A DNA stretch of 64,000 bases from Ilumatobacteraceae bacterium (lineage in GTDB: Bacteria > Actinomycetota > Acidimicrobiia > Acidimicrobiales > Ilumatobacteraceae). The stretch spans positions 492,740-556,739 of the forward strand of contig JAJTEL010000002.1 in the NCBI GenBank assembly GCA_021299715.1. Direction: 5' to 3'. The position numbers and the translations under genes were made by a program. The stretch's first letter is position 1, and every line of letters begins with the position of its first letter. This document shows, piece after piece, positions 41,934-50,412 of the stretch. Under the pieces are notes generated by a model. The model worked only from the letters and a program-made list of their open reading frames with translations, was not told the DNA's origin and searched no databases.

Positions 41934-43124
41934 ATGGAACAGTCATCCCGCCTCTCAACGCTTGTCCCGCCTGCATCTGACCCCTGGGGCCGAGCAATTC
42001 GCCGAGGCGCTGTGGCGTATGTGTTGTCTCGCCTCTTTGCAATCATGGGCGCCGCCATCGCAGTTGCCGCACAGGCCGTATGGGCCCGCCTAAACGAGGA
42101 AGAGCCCGTCGGCGGTCTCACCGGATTGGTGCAGGTGTTCGACAGTTGGGACGGCCATTGGTACCTCGATGTCGTGCGCGAGGGGTACCCGCATCACATC
42201 ATGCCGAACGTCACCTATTTCGTATCCGATGCTCGCGCAGCATTCTTCCCTCTGTACCCACGCCTTGTTCACTATCTCGACAACATCATTCCTGGCGGAC
42301 CAGTCACAGTTGCACTCCTGGTCAACCTTGTCTTTGGCGCCGCATTCATCTACCTCGTTGGGGTCATCGCAAAGAATCTCTTCGATGTGAAAACGTCGGA
42401 GAAGGCGATGATGATTGCCGCTTTCTTCCCTGGAAGTTTTGTCTTGAGCTGGGCTTACTCAGAAGCCTTGCTGCTCACCCTTGCGTGTCTCTGCTTCATC
42501 GCGCTCTCGAAAAAAATGTGGTGGTGGGCCGGAATTTTCGCGGCTTTAGGAACAGCGTGTCGCCCAAACGGTATTGCGCTTGTTGCTGCCTGCGCAGTGG
42601 CATCACTGATTGCCATTAAGCAAGACAGAGAATGGAAGTCGTTGATTGCCCCCATTTTGTCGCCCATTGGTTTTGTGGGATTTATGGCGTTCCTCATGCA
42701 TCACACAGATGAAAACTTTGCGTGGTTCCGAGTGCAAAGCCAAGCGTGGAAAGAAGGCACCAGTTTTGGTGCCACAGCGGTCAGTCGTACATTTGACTTC
42801 ATCTTGAACCCAACGGGTTCTCCCACCAGTGTTCTAACGGCCGCATCAATGTTTGCAATGGTCCTTGCGTTAATTGCTCTGTGGAAGTTCCGATTACCCG
42901 CTATGTACACCGCGTACACGGCAGTTGTTCTGGTGCTCATGCTGTTGCCGGCAACAGTGACCGCTCGTCCACGATTCTTGTTCACTGCTTTCCCACTCAT
43001 CTTCCCTGTGGCGCGAGCATTACGCGACGACGAAGACAAATGGTGGCCAATTGTCCTACTCATCTTTGCAACAGGTCTTGTGACCGTGACAGGAATGTAC
43101 GGCGTACGCGCAGCGATTCCGTGA
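41934..43124 (+). CDS. PIG-V-like polyprenyl-phosphate-dependent mannosyltransferase
   Basis: A 396-residue integral membrane glycosyltransferase with about ten hydrophobic helices. The luminal loop motif VFDSWDGHWYLDVVREGYP is typical of PIG-V/GT-C mannosyltransferases, and FFPLYPRLV and FFPGSFVLSWAYSEALLL follow as in that family. GT-C enzymes use lipid-phosphate sugars, which fits the decaprenyl-phosphate sugar genes next door on the opposite strand. The sugar and acceptor are unknown. An AGGG site precedes the ATG. Confidence 0.85.
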   Translation: MEQSSRLSTLVPPASDPWGRAIRRGAVAYVLSRLFAIMGAAIAVAAQAVWARLNEEEPVGGLTGLVQVFDSWDGHWYLDVVREGYPHHIMPNVTYFVSDARAAFFPLYPRLVHYLDNIIPGGPVTVALLVNLVFGAAFIYLVGVIAKNLFDVKTSEKAMMIAAFFPGSFVLSWAYSEALLLTLACLCFIALSKKMWWWAGIFAALGTACRPNGIALVAACAVASLIAIKQDREWKSLIAPILSPIGFVGFMAFLMHHTDENFAWFRVQSQAWKEGTSFGATAVSRTFDFILNPTGSPTSVLTAASMFAMVLALIALWKFRLPAMYTAYTAVVLVLMLLPATVTARPRFLFTAFPLIFPVARALRDDEDKWWPIVLLIFATGLVTVTGMYGVRAAIP

Positions 43125-43129
43125 TCTGA

Positions 43130-43894
43130 CTACAGAGGCAAACGACGCCACACCGGAAGTGGAACGTTCTTCAGAACCAAGAACAACCAGCGCAGAATTC
43201 CAGGTGCCCACACCACTTTTTTGTCGGAGGCAATTCCACGCTCCACGATTGCTGCCACCGATTCAGCATCGGTAGAAAATGGCGCTTTCTTCATGCCCGA
43301 TGTCATCTTCGTTGCAACAAAGCCAGGGCGAACAACGAGGACAGATGCACCTGTTCCTGCAAGCTCGTGGTCGAGAGCCAATGCGAATCCGTCAATACCT
43401 GCCTTTGTGGCACCGTACGCCGGGTTTCCTTTGCGGACACGTTCACCAGCAACCGACGACAACAAAACAATCTTTCCGTAGCCCTGAGCCTTTACACGTG
43501 CCGCGAGCGCATACATGAGTGTCATGGTTCCGGTGAAGTTGACATTTGCCATTTCAACAAGACCATCTGGATGTGAGTAGTAATCACTTCCTTCATTCAG
43601 GAGCCCTTGTGCGATGACAGCAACATCGATGTCGCCAACTTCTTCGGCCACTGAAGCAACGACGTTTTGCATTGCGGATGCGTCGCTTGCATCAAAACGA
43701 ATGTGATGAAAGTCGACCTCTGGAAACTGAGACGACAACCCTTCGGACGCAACTTCTGCGGCATCGATGTTTCGACTCACAAGCACCACGCGAGCAACAC
43801 CTGGCTTCACCAATCTTTTCAAGATTGCGATACCTATCTCGCTTGTACCCCCGAAGAGAACAATGTTCTGTGCTACTCCGACGCCATTTTTCAT
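43130..43894 (-). CDS. dprE2: Decaprenylphospho-2-keto-ribose reductase, DprE2
   Basis: SDR enzyme that reduces the 2-keto intermediate to decaprenylphospho-arabinose. Motifs are VLFGGTSEIGIAIL, AVIAQGLL (NAG-equivalent), IVLLSSVAGERVRKGNPAYG and the Y-x3-K pair in AYGATKAG. The WAPGILRWLFLVLKNVPLPVWRRLP tail is very like mycobacterial DprE2. The ATG overlaps the dprE1 stop by 4 bases, so the two subunits are made together. Confidence 0.93.
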   Translation of the reverse strand: MKNGVGVAQNIVLFGGTSEIGIAILKRLVKPGVARVVLVSRNIDAAEVASEGLSSQFPEVDFHHIRFDASDASAMQNVVASVAEEVGDIDVAVIAQGLLNEGSDYYSHPDGLVEMANVNFTGTMTLMYALAARVKAQGYGKIVLLSSVAGERVRKGNPAYGATKAGIDGFALALDHELAGTGASVLVVRPGFVATKMTSGMKKAPFSTDAESVAAIVERGIASDKKVVWAPGILRWLFLVLKNVPLPVWRRLPL

Positions 43895-45270
43895 GAGACC
43901 CTCCCTGGGTGAACAAGACCTAGTCGACGAGCAAGATCACTTCGCCACACTCCGAGTGGATCCATCTCGTCACGCGTTGACATCCACTCGTCAAAACGTG
44001 GATATCCACGTCGCACCGCGCTTGGTGCAACATGCGAATCTTTCGCTAGATAATGCCGGCCTCCGGCATCGAGGACCATTCCGTCGACCCGAGAAAGTAA
44101 TTCTGGGAGTCCAGCAATGCCCGCAGCCATATCCAACGTCAACGTCCACCCTTCGGTAGGAAATGACAGTGGCGCGAGGTTCTGTGGTCCCATTCGCTTC
44201 AACACGGCAAGAAACGATGCAACTCCTGCTTCGGAGAAGTTTTCAATAACGCGACGCAACACATCGGTGCGATCAAGAGGAACAATAAATTGGTATTGCA
44301 AGAAACCCTGTGGTCCATACAACCGATTCCACTTGTTCACTCCATCTAAGGGATGAAAGAAGGCGGGAATAGATTCAAGACCGATATGACGCTTGGCAGG
44401 TGCCTTGCGGAACCACGCTTCATTGAACGCCTTGATTGTGTACTTGTTCAATAACCCGTTAGGTACCCAACCAGGAGCAGACACTTTTAAGCGTGGATCG
44501 TACGCAAGTGGATCATCGCCTTTTACTTCAGAAGGTGCCGCATGATCTCCGCGCGTCAATACTCCGCGACCCATTGATGATCCTGTTGCAAGAAGGTCCA
44601 CCCAACACACGGAATAGCGATATGTGGAATCGTCGCCATCACCAGACATCGCATCACACACTGCATCGAAGTTCGGCAAACGTTCGGTCTCGACTCGAAC
44701 ACGAGATGACTGAATGGGAAGCATGGCAACTGTTGCACGCAAGATGATCCCGGTAAGACCCATTCCACCCACGGTTGCCCAAAACCATTCGGGGTGAGAC
44801 TGCGGTGATAGCTCTACTACTTCCCCGCTGGCCAACATAAGGGTGAGTGAGCGAACATGCTGACCGAAACTTCCATCGAAATGGTGATTCTTGCCGTGCA
44901 CGTCAGATGCAATTGCACCCCCCACTGTGACAAAGCGAGTCCCAGGCGTTACCGGAATAAACCAACCACGCGGAACACACAACCGAAGTATTGAGTCGAT
45001 GCTGACACTTGAAGCAACGTCGAGAAGACCGCTGACTGGGTCAAGCACAGCATCTGCCCCCATGGGGTCGTGTTCACTCGTGAGTTCAATCACATGTCCG
45101 CCGGCATTTTGTGCAGCGGCCCCGTACGAACGACCCAGACCACGTGCGATAACGCCCCTTTCGCCCGACGAGGCAATGGTGGAGCGAATGATGTTGGGGT
45201 CTGTGGACTGAACTAGGTCTGCAACAGTCCAGGCCGTACGACCCCACCCTGAAAGACGCTCGCGTGGCAT
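43891..45270 (-). CDS. dprE1: Decaprenylphospho-ribose 2-oxidase, DprE1
   Basis: FAD-dependent (VAO fold) oxidase that begins epimerisation of decaprenylphospho-ribose to the arabinose form. The FAD domain has GLGRSYGAAAQN, PVTPGTRFVTVGGAIASDVH and HGKNHH (flavin-contact region). The substrate domain has LQYQFIVP and the active-site lysine K410 (LAKDS). The cysteine hit by benzothiazinones in M. tuberculosis (C387, in W-N-V-C-V-D) is Thr378 here (W-T-L-T-L-D). 459 residues, complete. TAGAAT ends 6 bases before the ATG. Confidence 0.94.
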   Translation of the reverse strand: MPRERLSGWGRTAWTVADLVQSTDPNIIRSTIASSGERGVIARGLGRSYGAAAQNAGGHVIELTSEHDPMGADAVLDPVSGLLDVASSVSIDSILRLCVPRGWFIPVTPGTRFVTVGGAIASDVHGKNHHFDGSFGQHVRSLTLMLASGEVVELSPQSHPEWFWATVGGMGLTGIILRATVAMLPIQSSRVRVETERLPNFDAVCDAMSGDGDDSTYRYSVCWVDLLATGSSMGRGVLTRGDHAAPSEVKGDDPLAYDPRLKVSAPGWVPNGLLNKYTIKAFNEAWFRKAPAKRHIGLESIPAFFHPLDGVNKWNRLYGPQGFLQYQFIVPLDRTDVLRRVIENFSEAGVASFLAVLKRMGPQNLAPLSFPTEGWTLTLDMAAGIAGLPELLSRVDGMVLDAGGRHYLAKDSHVAPSAVRRGYPRFDEWMSTRDEMDPLGVWRSDLARRLGLVHPGRVS

Positions 45271-45276
45271 TTGCTA

Positions 45277-45282
45277 ATTCTA
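45277..45282 (-). promoter_or_regulatory. -10 box of dprE1-dprE2
   Basis: TAGAAT on the minus strand, 6 bases before ATG 45270. Confidence 0.65.
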
Positions 45283-45319
45283 GACGAGCCCCGTATGCAA
45301 GGAACTGCACATCTGGCCG

Positions 45320-46189
45320 TTACGCCACATAGACCGCAAGTGCGTACACCACTACCCACGCCAGTCCGTACAACTGAATGGACCTGTCTTTCATGAAGAC
45401 CTCTTCGGGTGCACCACCGCCACCGTTTTCTAGAACCATCAAGTAGCGAAGCAATGCAAGCACCATGGGGACAATTGAGAGTCCGTGAAACGGAATGACC
45501 TCATCGGCATTTGTGGCGTTTTCAAAAGCCCACATGCAGTATGTAACGACTGTTGCGGTGCACGAAACGACGAGAAGTTGTCGAAGATATGGAACCGTGT
45601 ACGCCCGTAGAGAAGCACGCGTCGACGTTGCATTGTCACCCATCTCCACCAACTCAGCAAATCTCTTCCCGGTCACGATAAAGAATGAACCAAATGTGGT
45701 GCACAAGACGAACCAATTAGACATTGGTGTTTCCGTACCAGCAGCGCCTGACATTGCTCGAAGAACAAAACCACTTGCAACGATGGCAAGATCAAGAAGA
45801 GCCACATGTTTGAGCCATGAGGAATACGAAATAGTCAGCACTGCATACAGCGCAACAATTCCTCCGGCTTCCAAACGAATTGAAGCGGCCAACAGCGGAC
45901 CACCCACAAGCAAAACTGTTCCGATAACACGCGCTACTGGTAGCGGAATAGCTCCACTGGCAATTGGGCGGAAACGTTTCTTGGGATGAAGCCTGTCTTG
46001 TTCAACATCTTTGATGTCGTTCCAGTAGTAGGTACCACTCGCAACCAGACAAAAAGCGACGAAGATAACGAAGGTCTTCCACAAAGGATCCCATTCATTC
46101 AAGACACCGAGCGCACCAGGCGCAGCAAAAACAAGGACGTTCTTCATCCATTGATGTGGACGTGCCTCTTTCAATATTGCGCGCATCAT
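45320..46189 (-). CDS. ubiA: Decaprenyl-phosphate phosphoribosyltransferase (UbiA family)
   Basis: Polytopic UbiA-type prenyltransferase of 289 residues, equivalent to Rv3806c, which joins PRPP to decaprenyl phosphate. The first Asp-rich motif is YYWNDIKDVEQDRLHPKKRF (N-D-x2-D-x3-D). KNVLVFAAPGA at the N-terminus and GKRFAELVEMGD are shared with the family. The start overlaps the HAD phosphatase stop by 4 bases. It supplies the substrate for that phosphatase and then DprE1/DprE2. Confidence 0.92.
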   Translation of the reverse strand: MMRAILKEARPHQWMKNVLVFAAPGALGVLNEWDPLWKTFVIFVAFCLVASGTYYWNDIKDVEQDRLHPKKRFRPIASGAIPLPVARVIGTVLLVGGPLLAASIRLEAGGIVALYAVLTISYSSWLKHVALLDLAIVASGFVLRAMSGAAGTETPMSNWFVLCTTFGSFFIVTGKRFAELVEMGDNATSTRASLRAYTVPYLRQLLVVSCTATVVTYCMWAFENATNADEVIPFHGLSIVPMVLALLRYLMVLENGGGGAPEEVFMKDRSIQLYGLAWVVVYALAVYVA

Positions 46190-46809
46190 GCAGCTGCCTC
46201 TTCCAGTTCAGTTTTCTTCACCAACACACCCGTATGAGCAGCGGCAAGAAGAGCGGAATCTCCTGACGAATCGCCATATGCGTAACCCAAAGACGTCACC
46301 GGAATTCCAGCATCTGCCATCCATGATTGAAGTCTGCGCACCTTTTCGTCACCTCGGCAGTTGTTTCCCACTAGTTCGCCGGTGTACAGACCATCGACTT
46401 CTTCTAGTTGCGTGCACAACACAGCGTCTACTTCACACAAGTCGCCAAAGGGAACCAAATACGGGTCGAGCGAGGCCGACACAAGCACAACGACATGGCC
46501 CTGGTCTTGATGCCAACGCAAGCGAGCAGCAACATCGTTGCGAATCCATGATTCAGCAACTTCGGACGCGAACGCGATGGCCATGGTTTCAATGTCGGCA
46601 ACCGACTGCCCAGCAAAAGCTTTCTGTACGAAATACTTCTTAATGGCATCCCTGTCTCTCTGTAGGACCCATTTTGTCAACGTCACGGGAGACGACACGC
46701 ATGCGCGCATGAACTGCGGAGTTCCCATTGTGCGACGCATGAATGGAACAACACAATCTCGGACAGTGAGAGTGTTGTCCACATCGAAGGCAGCGACCAC
46801 AACTTCCAT
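46186..46809 (-). CDS. HAD-IB phosphatase, candidate decaprenylphosphoryl-phosphoribose phosphatase
   Basis: A 207-residue haloacid-dehalogenase-fold phosphatase of the SerB-like IB group. Motif I is FDVDNTLT, motif II VVVLVSAS, and motif III with the metal-binding acids GYAYGDSSGDSALL. It is encoded just before, and overlaps, the UbiA-type transferase. The pathway needs removal of the 5-phosphate between that enzyme and DprE1, a step given to PAP2-type Rv3807c in Mycobacterium. Position makes this HAD protein a candidate for the same step. The -10 TAGTCT includes the aroA stop codon. Confidence 0.87.
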   Translation of the reverse strand: MEVVVAAFDVDNTLTVRDCVVPFMRRTMGTPQFMRACVSSPVTLTKWVLQRDRDAIKKYFVQKAFAGQSVADIETMAIAFASEVAESWIRNDVAARLRWHQDQGHVVVLVSASLDPYLVPFGDLCEVDAVLCTQLEEVDGLYTGELVGNNCRGDEKVRRLQSWMADAGIPVTSLGYAYGDSSGDSALLAAAHTGVLVKKTELEEAAA

Positions 46810-46815
46810 GACACG

Positions 46816-46821
46816 AGACTA
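46816..46821 (-). promoter_or_regulatory. -10 box of the HAD phosphatase-ubiA operon
   Basis: TAGTCT on the minus strand, 6 bases before ATG 46809; its TAG is the aroA stop codon. Confidence 0.6.
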
Positions 46822-48105
46822 CTTCTGGACGTCTTCAACACTGAGGATTGCGCTCATGTCTGCAAAGAACGAAGGCCAGCTTTTTGACACGACATCGGGA
46901 TCTTTGACAATGACTTCGTTATTCACCAACGTATACAGCGACAGGGCCATTGCAAGACGGTGATCATGGTGTGTGTCGATAGTGCTCGTGACCATATGAG
47001 AATGACCCCGAATGACAAGGCCATCCTCAGTGACCTCGACATTTGCTCCGCACTGGCGCATTTCATGCGCCAAGTCTCCTAATCGATCACTTTCTTTATT
47101 TCGTATAAAACCAACTCCGTTGATATGGCTTTCTCCAGAAATTGCTGACAGCGCAACGGCAACAGCAGGTACAAGGTCTGAACAATCAGACATATGCAAA
47201 GACGCGGGTGTTAACGAGTCGGTTACTTCTCGCGTGACCCGAACGTCGTCTCCGCGCACATCCACCCGACAACCAACACGACGAAGAATGTCGAGAACAG
47301 CAGCATCACCTTGCATGACACTGCGAGCAAGTCCGGGAATTGTCACACCACCTGCTCGAAGAACAGGTGCAACCAACACAAATGCAGCCGACGAAAAATC
47401 AGGTTCAACGAAATAGTCAGTAGGTGCATATGCGCCTTCGGGAATTCGGATGGTGTGGCTCTCGATAGTCACCTCTGCACCAAATGCGCGCATGACCGAT
47501 GCAGTCATTTCCACATACGAACGTGACACCAACTCACCTTCAATTGTGATGGTGAGTCCGCCTGCCACAAGTGGCGCAATCAACATGACAGCAGAGATGA
47601 ACTGACTAGAGACATCTCCTCGAATTGCTAAGTCGCCACCGTGCAATGTGCCGCGTGATACCGAGACGGGCAAGTGACCCAACTCACCGAGTGGTTCAAC
47701 ATCTGCACCAAGAGATGAAAGCGCCACATGCAGATCAGACATGGGGCGAGACCGAAGTGGTTCTCCCCCATCAACCACGGTTGTTGAGTTCGTTAATGCT
47801 GCGACTGCGGTAAGGAATCGAGACGAGGTTCCTGCAAGCTGTGCATCGACGATGCCTGGCAGCACAACTGTGCGTGACCCATTCACCACCCATGTATCCC
47901 CCGCACCGGCGATACGGCCCACCTTGGACAGTGCGTCAATGATGACGGCAGTGTCGTCACCGTCGGGTACTCCTGTGACAGTCGATGCACCCTCTGCCAG
48001 GAAGGCGCACACCAATGCGCGATTTGCAATGCTCTTGGAGCCAGGCACCCGCACTGTTGCATTCAATGGACCTTCAGCGGCAACGACGCGCACGTTAGAT
48101 GTCAT
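46819..48105 (-). CDS. aroA: 3-phosphoshikimate 1-carboxyvinyltransferase (EPSP synthase)
   Basis: Sixth step of the shikimate pathway to aromatic amino acids. PGSKSIANRALV (phosphate and PEP contacts), LAGTSSRFLTAVAAL, GDVSSQFISAVMLIAPL, SDCSDLVPAVAVAL and NKESDRLGDLAHEM are in order over 428 residues. The start is ATG 48105, with a perfect AGGAGG-type site 8 bases upstream inside the rluB end; the in-frame ATG 48132 has no such support. The gene overlaps rluB by 11 bases. Confidence 0.95.
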   Translation of the reverse strand: MTSNVRVVAAEGPLNATVRVPGSKSIANRALVCAFLAEGASTVTGVPDGDDTAVIIDALSKVGRIAGAGDTWVVNGSRTVVLPGIVDAQLAGTSSRFLTAVAALTNSTTVVDGGEPLRSRPMSDLHVALSSLGADVEPLGELGHLPVSVSRGTLHGGDLAIRGDVSSQFISAVMLIAPLVAGGLTITIEGELVSRSYVEMTASVMRAFGAEVTIESHTIRIPEGAYAPTDYFVEPDFSSAAFVLVAPVLRAGGVTIPGLARSVMQGDAAVLDILRRVGCRVDVRGDDVRVTREVTDSLTPASLHMSDCSDLVPAVAVALSAISGESHINGVGFIRNKESDRLGDLAHEMRQCGANVEVTEDGLVIRGHSHMVTSTIDTHHDHRLAMALSLYTLVNNEVIVKDPDVVSKSWPSFFADMSAILSVEDVQK

Positions 48106-48931
48106 CGGCGACACCTCCTGTGTTGATGTCATCTGCAGAAACAGAACGAGACAACTCTCTCACTTCTTCCACCGTGAGAGAACGCCAACGTCCAGGCGGA
48201 AGTCGTGTGTCTCTCAAAGGTCCAATGCGAGTGCGCACTAATCGGATGACGGGATGACCAACGGCTTCGCACATACGTCGCACCTGTCGGTTGCGCCCCT
48301 CGTGAATAACGATGCGCAATACCCCAGGCTCTGGTTGACCCACTTCGGCAGGAGCGGTGATTCCGTCATCCAACATGACACCTTCTCGAAGTTCTCGCAA
48401 TGCACCTGCAGACACACCTTTGGGCGAGCATTCCACTTCTGCGATGTATTCCTTCTCGACACCTTTACTGGGATGAGTGAGGTGTTGCGCCAACTGTCCG
48501 TCGTTCGTAATGATGAGCAGTCCAGTGGTGTCGCGATCGAGACGCCCAACGGGGAATACTCGCGGCTCTTCGGGCACTAGCCCCAACACAGTGTCGCGGC
48601 CATGTTCGTCTGATGCAGTTGTGATGACCCCTTCTGGTTTGTTCAGCAAGTAATACACCAGACCAGGAAGCACGCCAACGGGTGCACCATCAACACAAAC
48701 ATCGTCGCGAGACACATCGACACGGCGCCCCAACACCGCAACGTCGCCGTTCACCGTGACCCGACCATCACTGATGAGGTCTTCACAGATTCGCCGTGAA
48801 CCAAAACCAACACGTGCAAGAACTTTTTGAAGACGTTCACCCTCACCAGCAGCGTCACGAGCACGGTCGGCCAGTTGCTCCCACAATGGTGGCTCTGGGA
48901 CCGCGCCTCCCGGCGGGGTTTGACGAGGCAT
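48095..48931 (-). CDS. rluB: 23S rRNA pseudouridine synthase (RluB/RsuA family)
   Basis: RNA pseudouridine synthase of 278 residues. An S4 RNA-binding domain (RLQKVLARVGFGSRRICEDL, about 33-75) is followed by a catalytic domain with VGRLDRDTTGLLIITNDG (catalytic Asp), LLNKPEGVIT and HEGRNRQVRRMCEAVGHPV. Gene order scpA-scpB-rluB matches Rv1709-Rv1711. The ATG overlaps the scpB stop (TAATG). Confidence 0.94.
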   Translation of the reverse strand: MPRQTPPGGAVPEPPLWEQLADRARDAAGEGERLQKVLARVGFGSRRICEDLISDGRVTVNGDVAVLGRRVDVSRDDVCVDGAPVGVLPGLVYYLLNKPEGVITTASDEHGRDTVLGLVPEEPRVFPVGRLDRDTTGLLIITNDGQLAQHLTHPSKGVEKEYIAEVECSPKGVSAGALRELREGVMLDDGITAPAEVGQPEPGVLRIVIHEGRNRQVRRMCEAVGHPVIRLVRTRIGPLRDTRLPPGRWRSLTVEEVRELSRSVSADDINTGGVADDI

Positions 48932-49554
48932 TACTGCGCCTCAGGCTCTTCCGATTGTTCCACGACTGCCGCAGATGGATCTGCTTCGATGCGCAGAGTC
49001 TTTTCGAGAGCTTCAACAAGTGATGCATCGGGAACGAAAGATGCAATTGGCGGCATATCGGCCAAGGATGCAAGTCCTAATTTTTCTAGGAACAGTTGAG
49101 TGGTTCCCCATAACACTGCTTGACCAGGACCATTATCACGACCGACAGGTGCGATGTACCCGCGACCATGCAACGTGCGCATGACCGCGTCGGGATCGAC
49201 CCCGCGAATAGACGCAATTTGTAAACGAGAAATTGGTTGCTTGTACGCGATGATTGCGAGGGTTTCCAACGCTGCACCGGATAGACGAGCGCGTTGTCCG
49301 TCGAGAATGAAACGCTCTACATACGGGGCAAGATCTGGATGTGTTTGAAAACGCCATCCGCCTGCAACTTTTGCAATTTGGAAACCGTGACCAGCCGTTT
49401 CATATGATTCGGCCAAACGAACACACACTTCTTCAATGCTGGCGCTAGGCACTTCTACCAACTGCGCAATGAGATCTGTGGGAACAGGTTCTTGCGCAAC
49501 CAGCAGAATCGCTTCTACTGCACGCACCACTTCTGTTGTTACTTCTACGCTCAT
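48931..49554 (-). CDS. scpB: Segregation and condensation protein B
   Basis: Winged-helix kleisin-partner of SMC condensin, needed for chromosome segregation. AVEAILLVAQEPVPTDLIAQL, LSGAALETLAIIAYKQPISR and IRGVDPDAVMRTLHGRGYI are the classic ScpB segments. The 207 residues include an acidic C-terminal tail. It begins immediately after scpA with stop and start almost touching (TGATATG). Confidence 0.95.
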   Translation of the reverse strand: MSVEVTTEVVRAVEAILLVAQEPVPTDLIAQLVEVPSASIEEVCVRLAESYETAGHGFQIAKVAGGWRFQTHPDLAPYVERFILDGQRARLSGAALETLAIIAYKQPISRLQIASIRGVDPDAVMRTLHGRGYIAPVGRDNGPGQAVLWGTTQLFLEKLGLASLADMPPIASFVPDASLVEALEKTLRIEADPSAAVVEQSEEPEAQ

Positions 49555-49555
49555 A

Positions 49556-50332
49556 TCAGCCTTCGTACGTATCTATTTCAAGCGGGCCTGAATGCCCTGG
49601 TCCAATGCCGGTCCACTCAACAGTGATGTCACCGAAGCGATCGGCTTGGTCAATTTCGATCCAACCCTGTTTGTACATCTCGAGAAGTGCAAGAAACCGA
49701 ACCACCACTTCAAGACGTTCCACAAGTCCTTGGGTGATTGCGCGGAACGAACTGTGGCCCATTCGTGGCAACTCGTCCATGAGTTCTTCCACTGCTTCGG
49801 CAACGGTGAATCGAATAGGCGACACATGGAACAGATTCACTTCATCACGTGGACGTGGTGTGATGGCCCGAATGAAACCGTTCTGCAGTTTTTCAAGGGT
49901 CATACCTTCCAACAGGTCTGGCATGACATCTTCGAAACGTTCATCAGTTCCCGTCGTACGTGCGTACACCCGATCTGCATCATCGACGAATGTGGCAAGA
50001 ATCTTGGCTACATCTTTGAAGGTTTTGCATTCAAGCAACCTGGCCAAAAGAAGGTCTCGCTCTTCCCACAAGGCGAGTTCTTCATCGAGATCAATACTTT
50101 CCTTGCCGGGCAACAGGCGGCGCGCCTTTAGTTCGATGAGGGTTGCGGCAATTAAAAGGAACTCGGTGGCAATTTCAAGATCGAGCTCTTGCATCTTTGA
50201 CAATTCGGTCAAGTAGGCGTCAACGATGGTGGACAGGCTGATCTCGTGAATATCCACCTCTTCACGCATGATGAGGTGAAGAAGTAGGTCGAAGGGGCCC
50301 TCATAGACCGGGGTTGCCACTTCAATTGCCAC
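49556..50332 (-). CDS. scpA: Segregation and condensation protein A (kleisin)
   Basis: Kleisin subunit that bridges the SMC heads. YEGPFDLLLHLIMREEVDIHEIS at the N-terminus (a helix binding the SMC neck), FLLIAATLIELKARRLLP in the middle, and a C-terminal winged helix (VVRFLALLEMYKQGWIEIDQ) are visible. The start is GTG 50332, placed 7 bases after TACCAT; this puts only seven residues ahead of the conserved core, as is usual. 258 residues. It leads the operon scpA-scpB-rluB-aroA and is divergent from trpS. Confidence 0.95.
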   Translation of the reverse strand: MAIEVATPVYEGPFDLLLHLIMREEVDIHEISLSTIVDAYLTELSKMQELDLEIATEFLLIAATLIELKARRLLPGKESIDLDEELALWEERDLLLARLLECKTFKDVAKILATFVDDADRVYARTTGTDERFEDVMPDLLEGMTLEKLQNGFIRAITPRPRDEVNLFHVSPIRFTVAEAVEELMDELPRMGHSSFRAITQGLVERLEVVVRFLALLEMYKQGWIEIDQADRFGDITVEWTGIGPGHSGPLEIDTYEG

Positions 50333-50339
50333 GGGGTCA

Positions 50340-50345
50340 ATGGTA
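50340..50345 (-). promoter_or_regulatory. -10 box of scpA
   Basis: TACCAT on the minus strand, 7 bases before GTG 50332; decides the start. Confidence 0.6.
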
Positions 50346-50400
50346 GTTCTCCTCCCCGTGCAAGGTGGCAATTAATCACGACGAAATAGCGCTCAGCAAG

Positions 50401-50406
50401 TAGCGT
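50401..50406 (+). promoter_or_regulatory. -10 box of trpS
   Basis: TAGCGT, 6 bases before GTG 50413. Confidence 0.65.
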
Positions 50407-50412
50407 TTCAGC

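Noticed and set aside
50333..50371. Longer scpA start, or an ATT start just after GGAGGAG
   Set aside because: The GTG at 50332 fits the kleisin N-terminus and the TACCAT spacing; the purine-rich string is probably chance.
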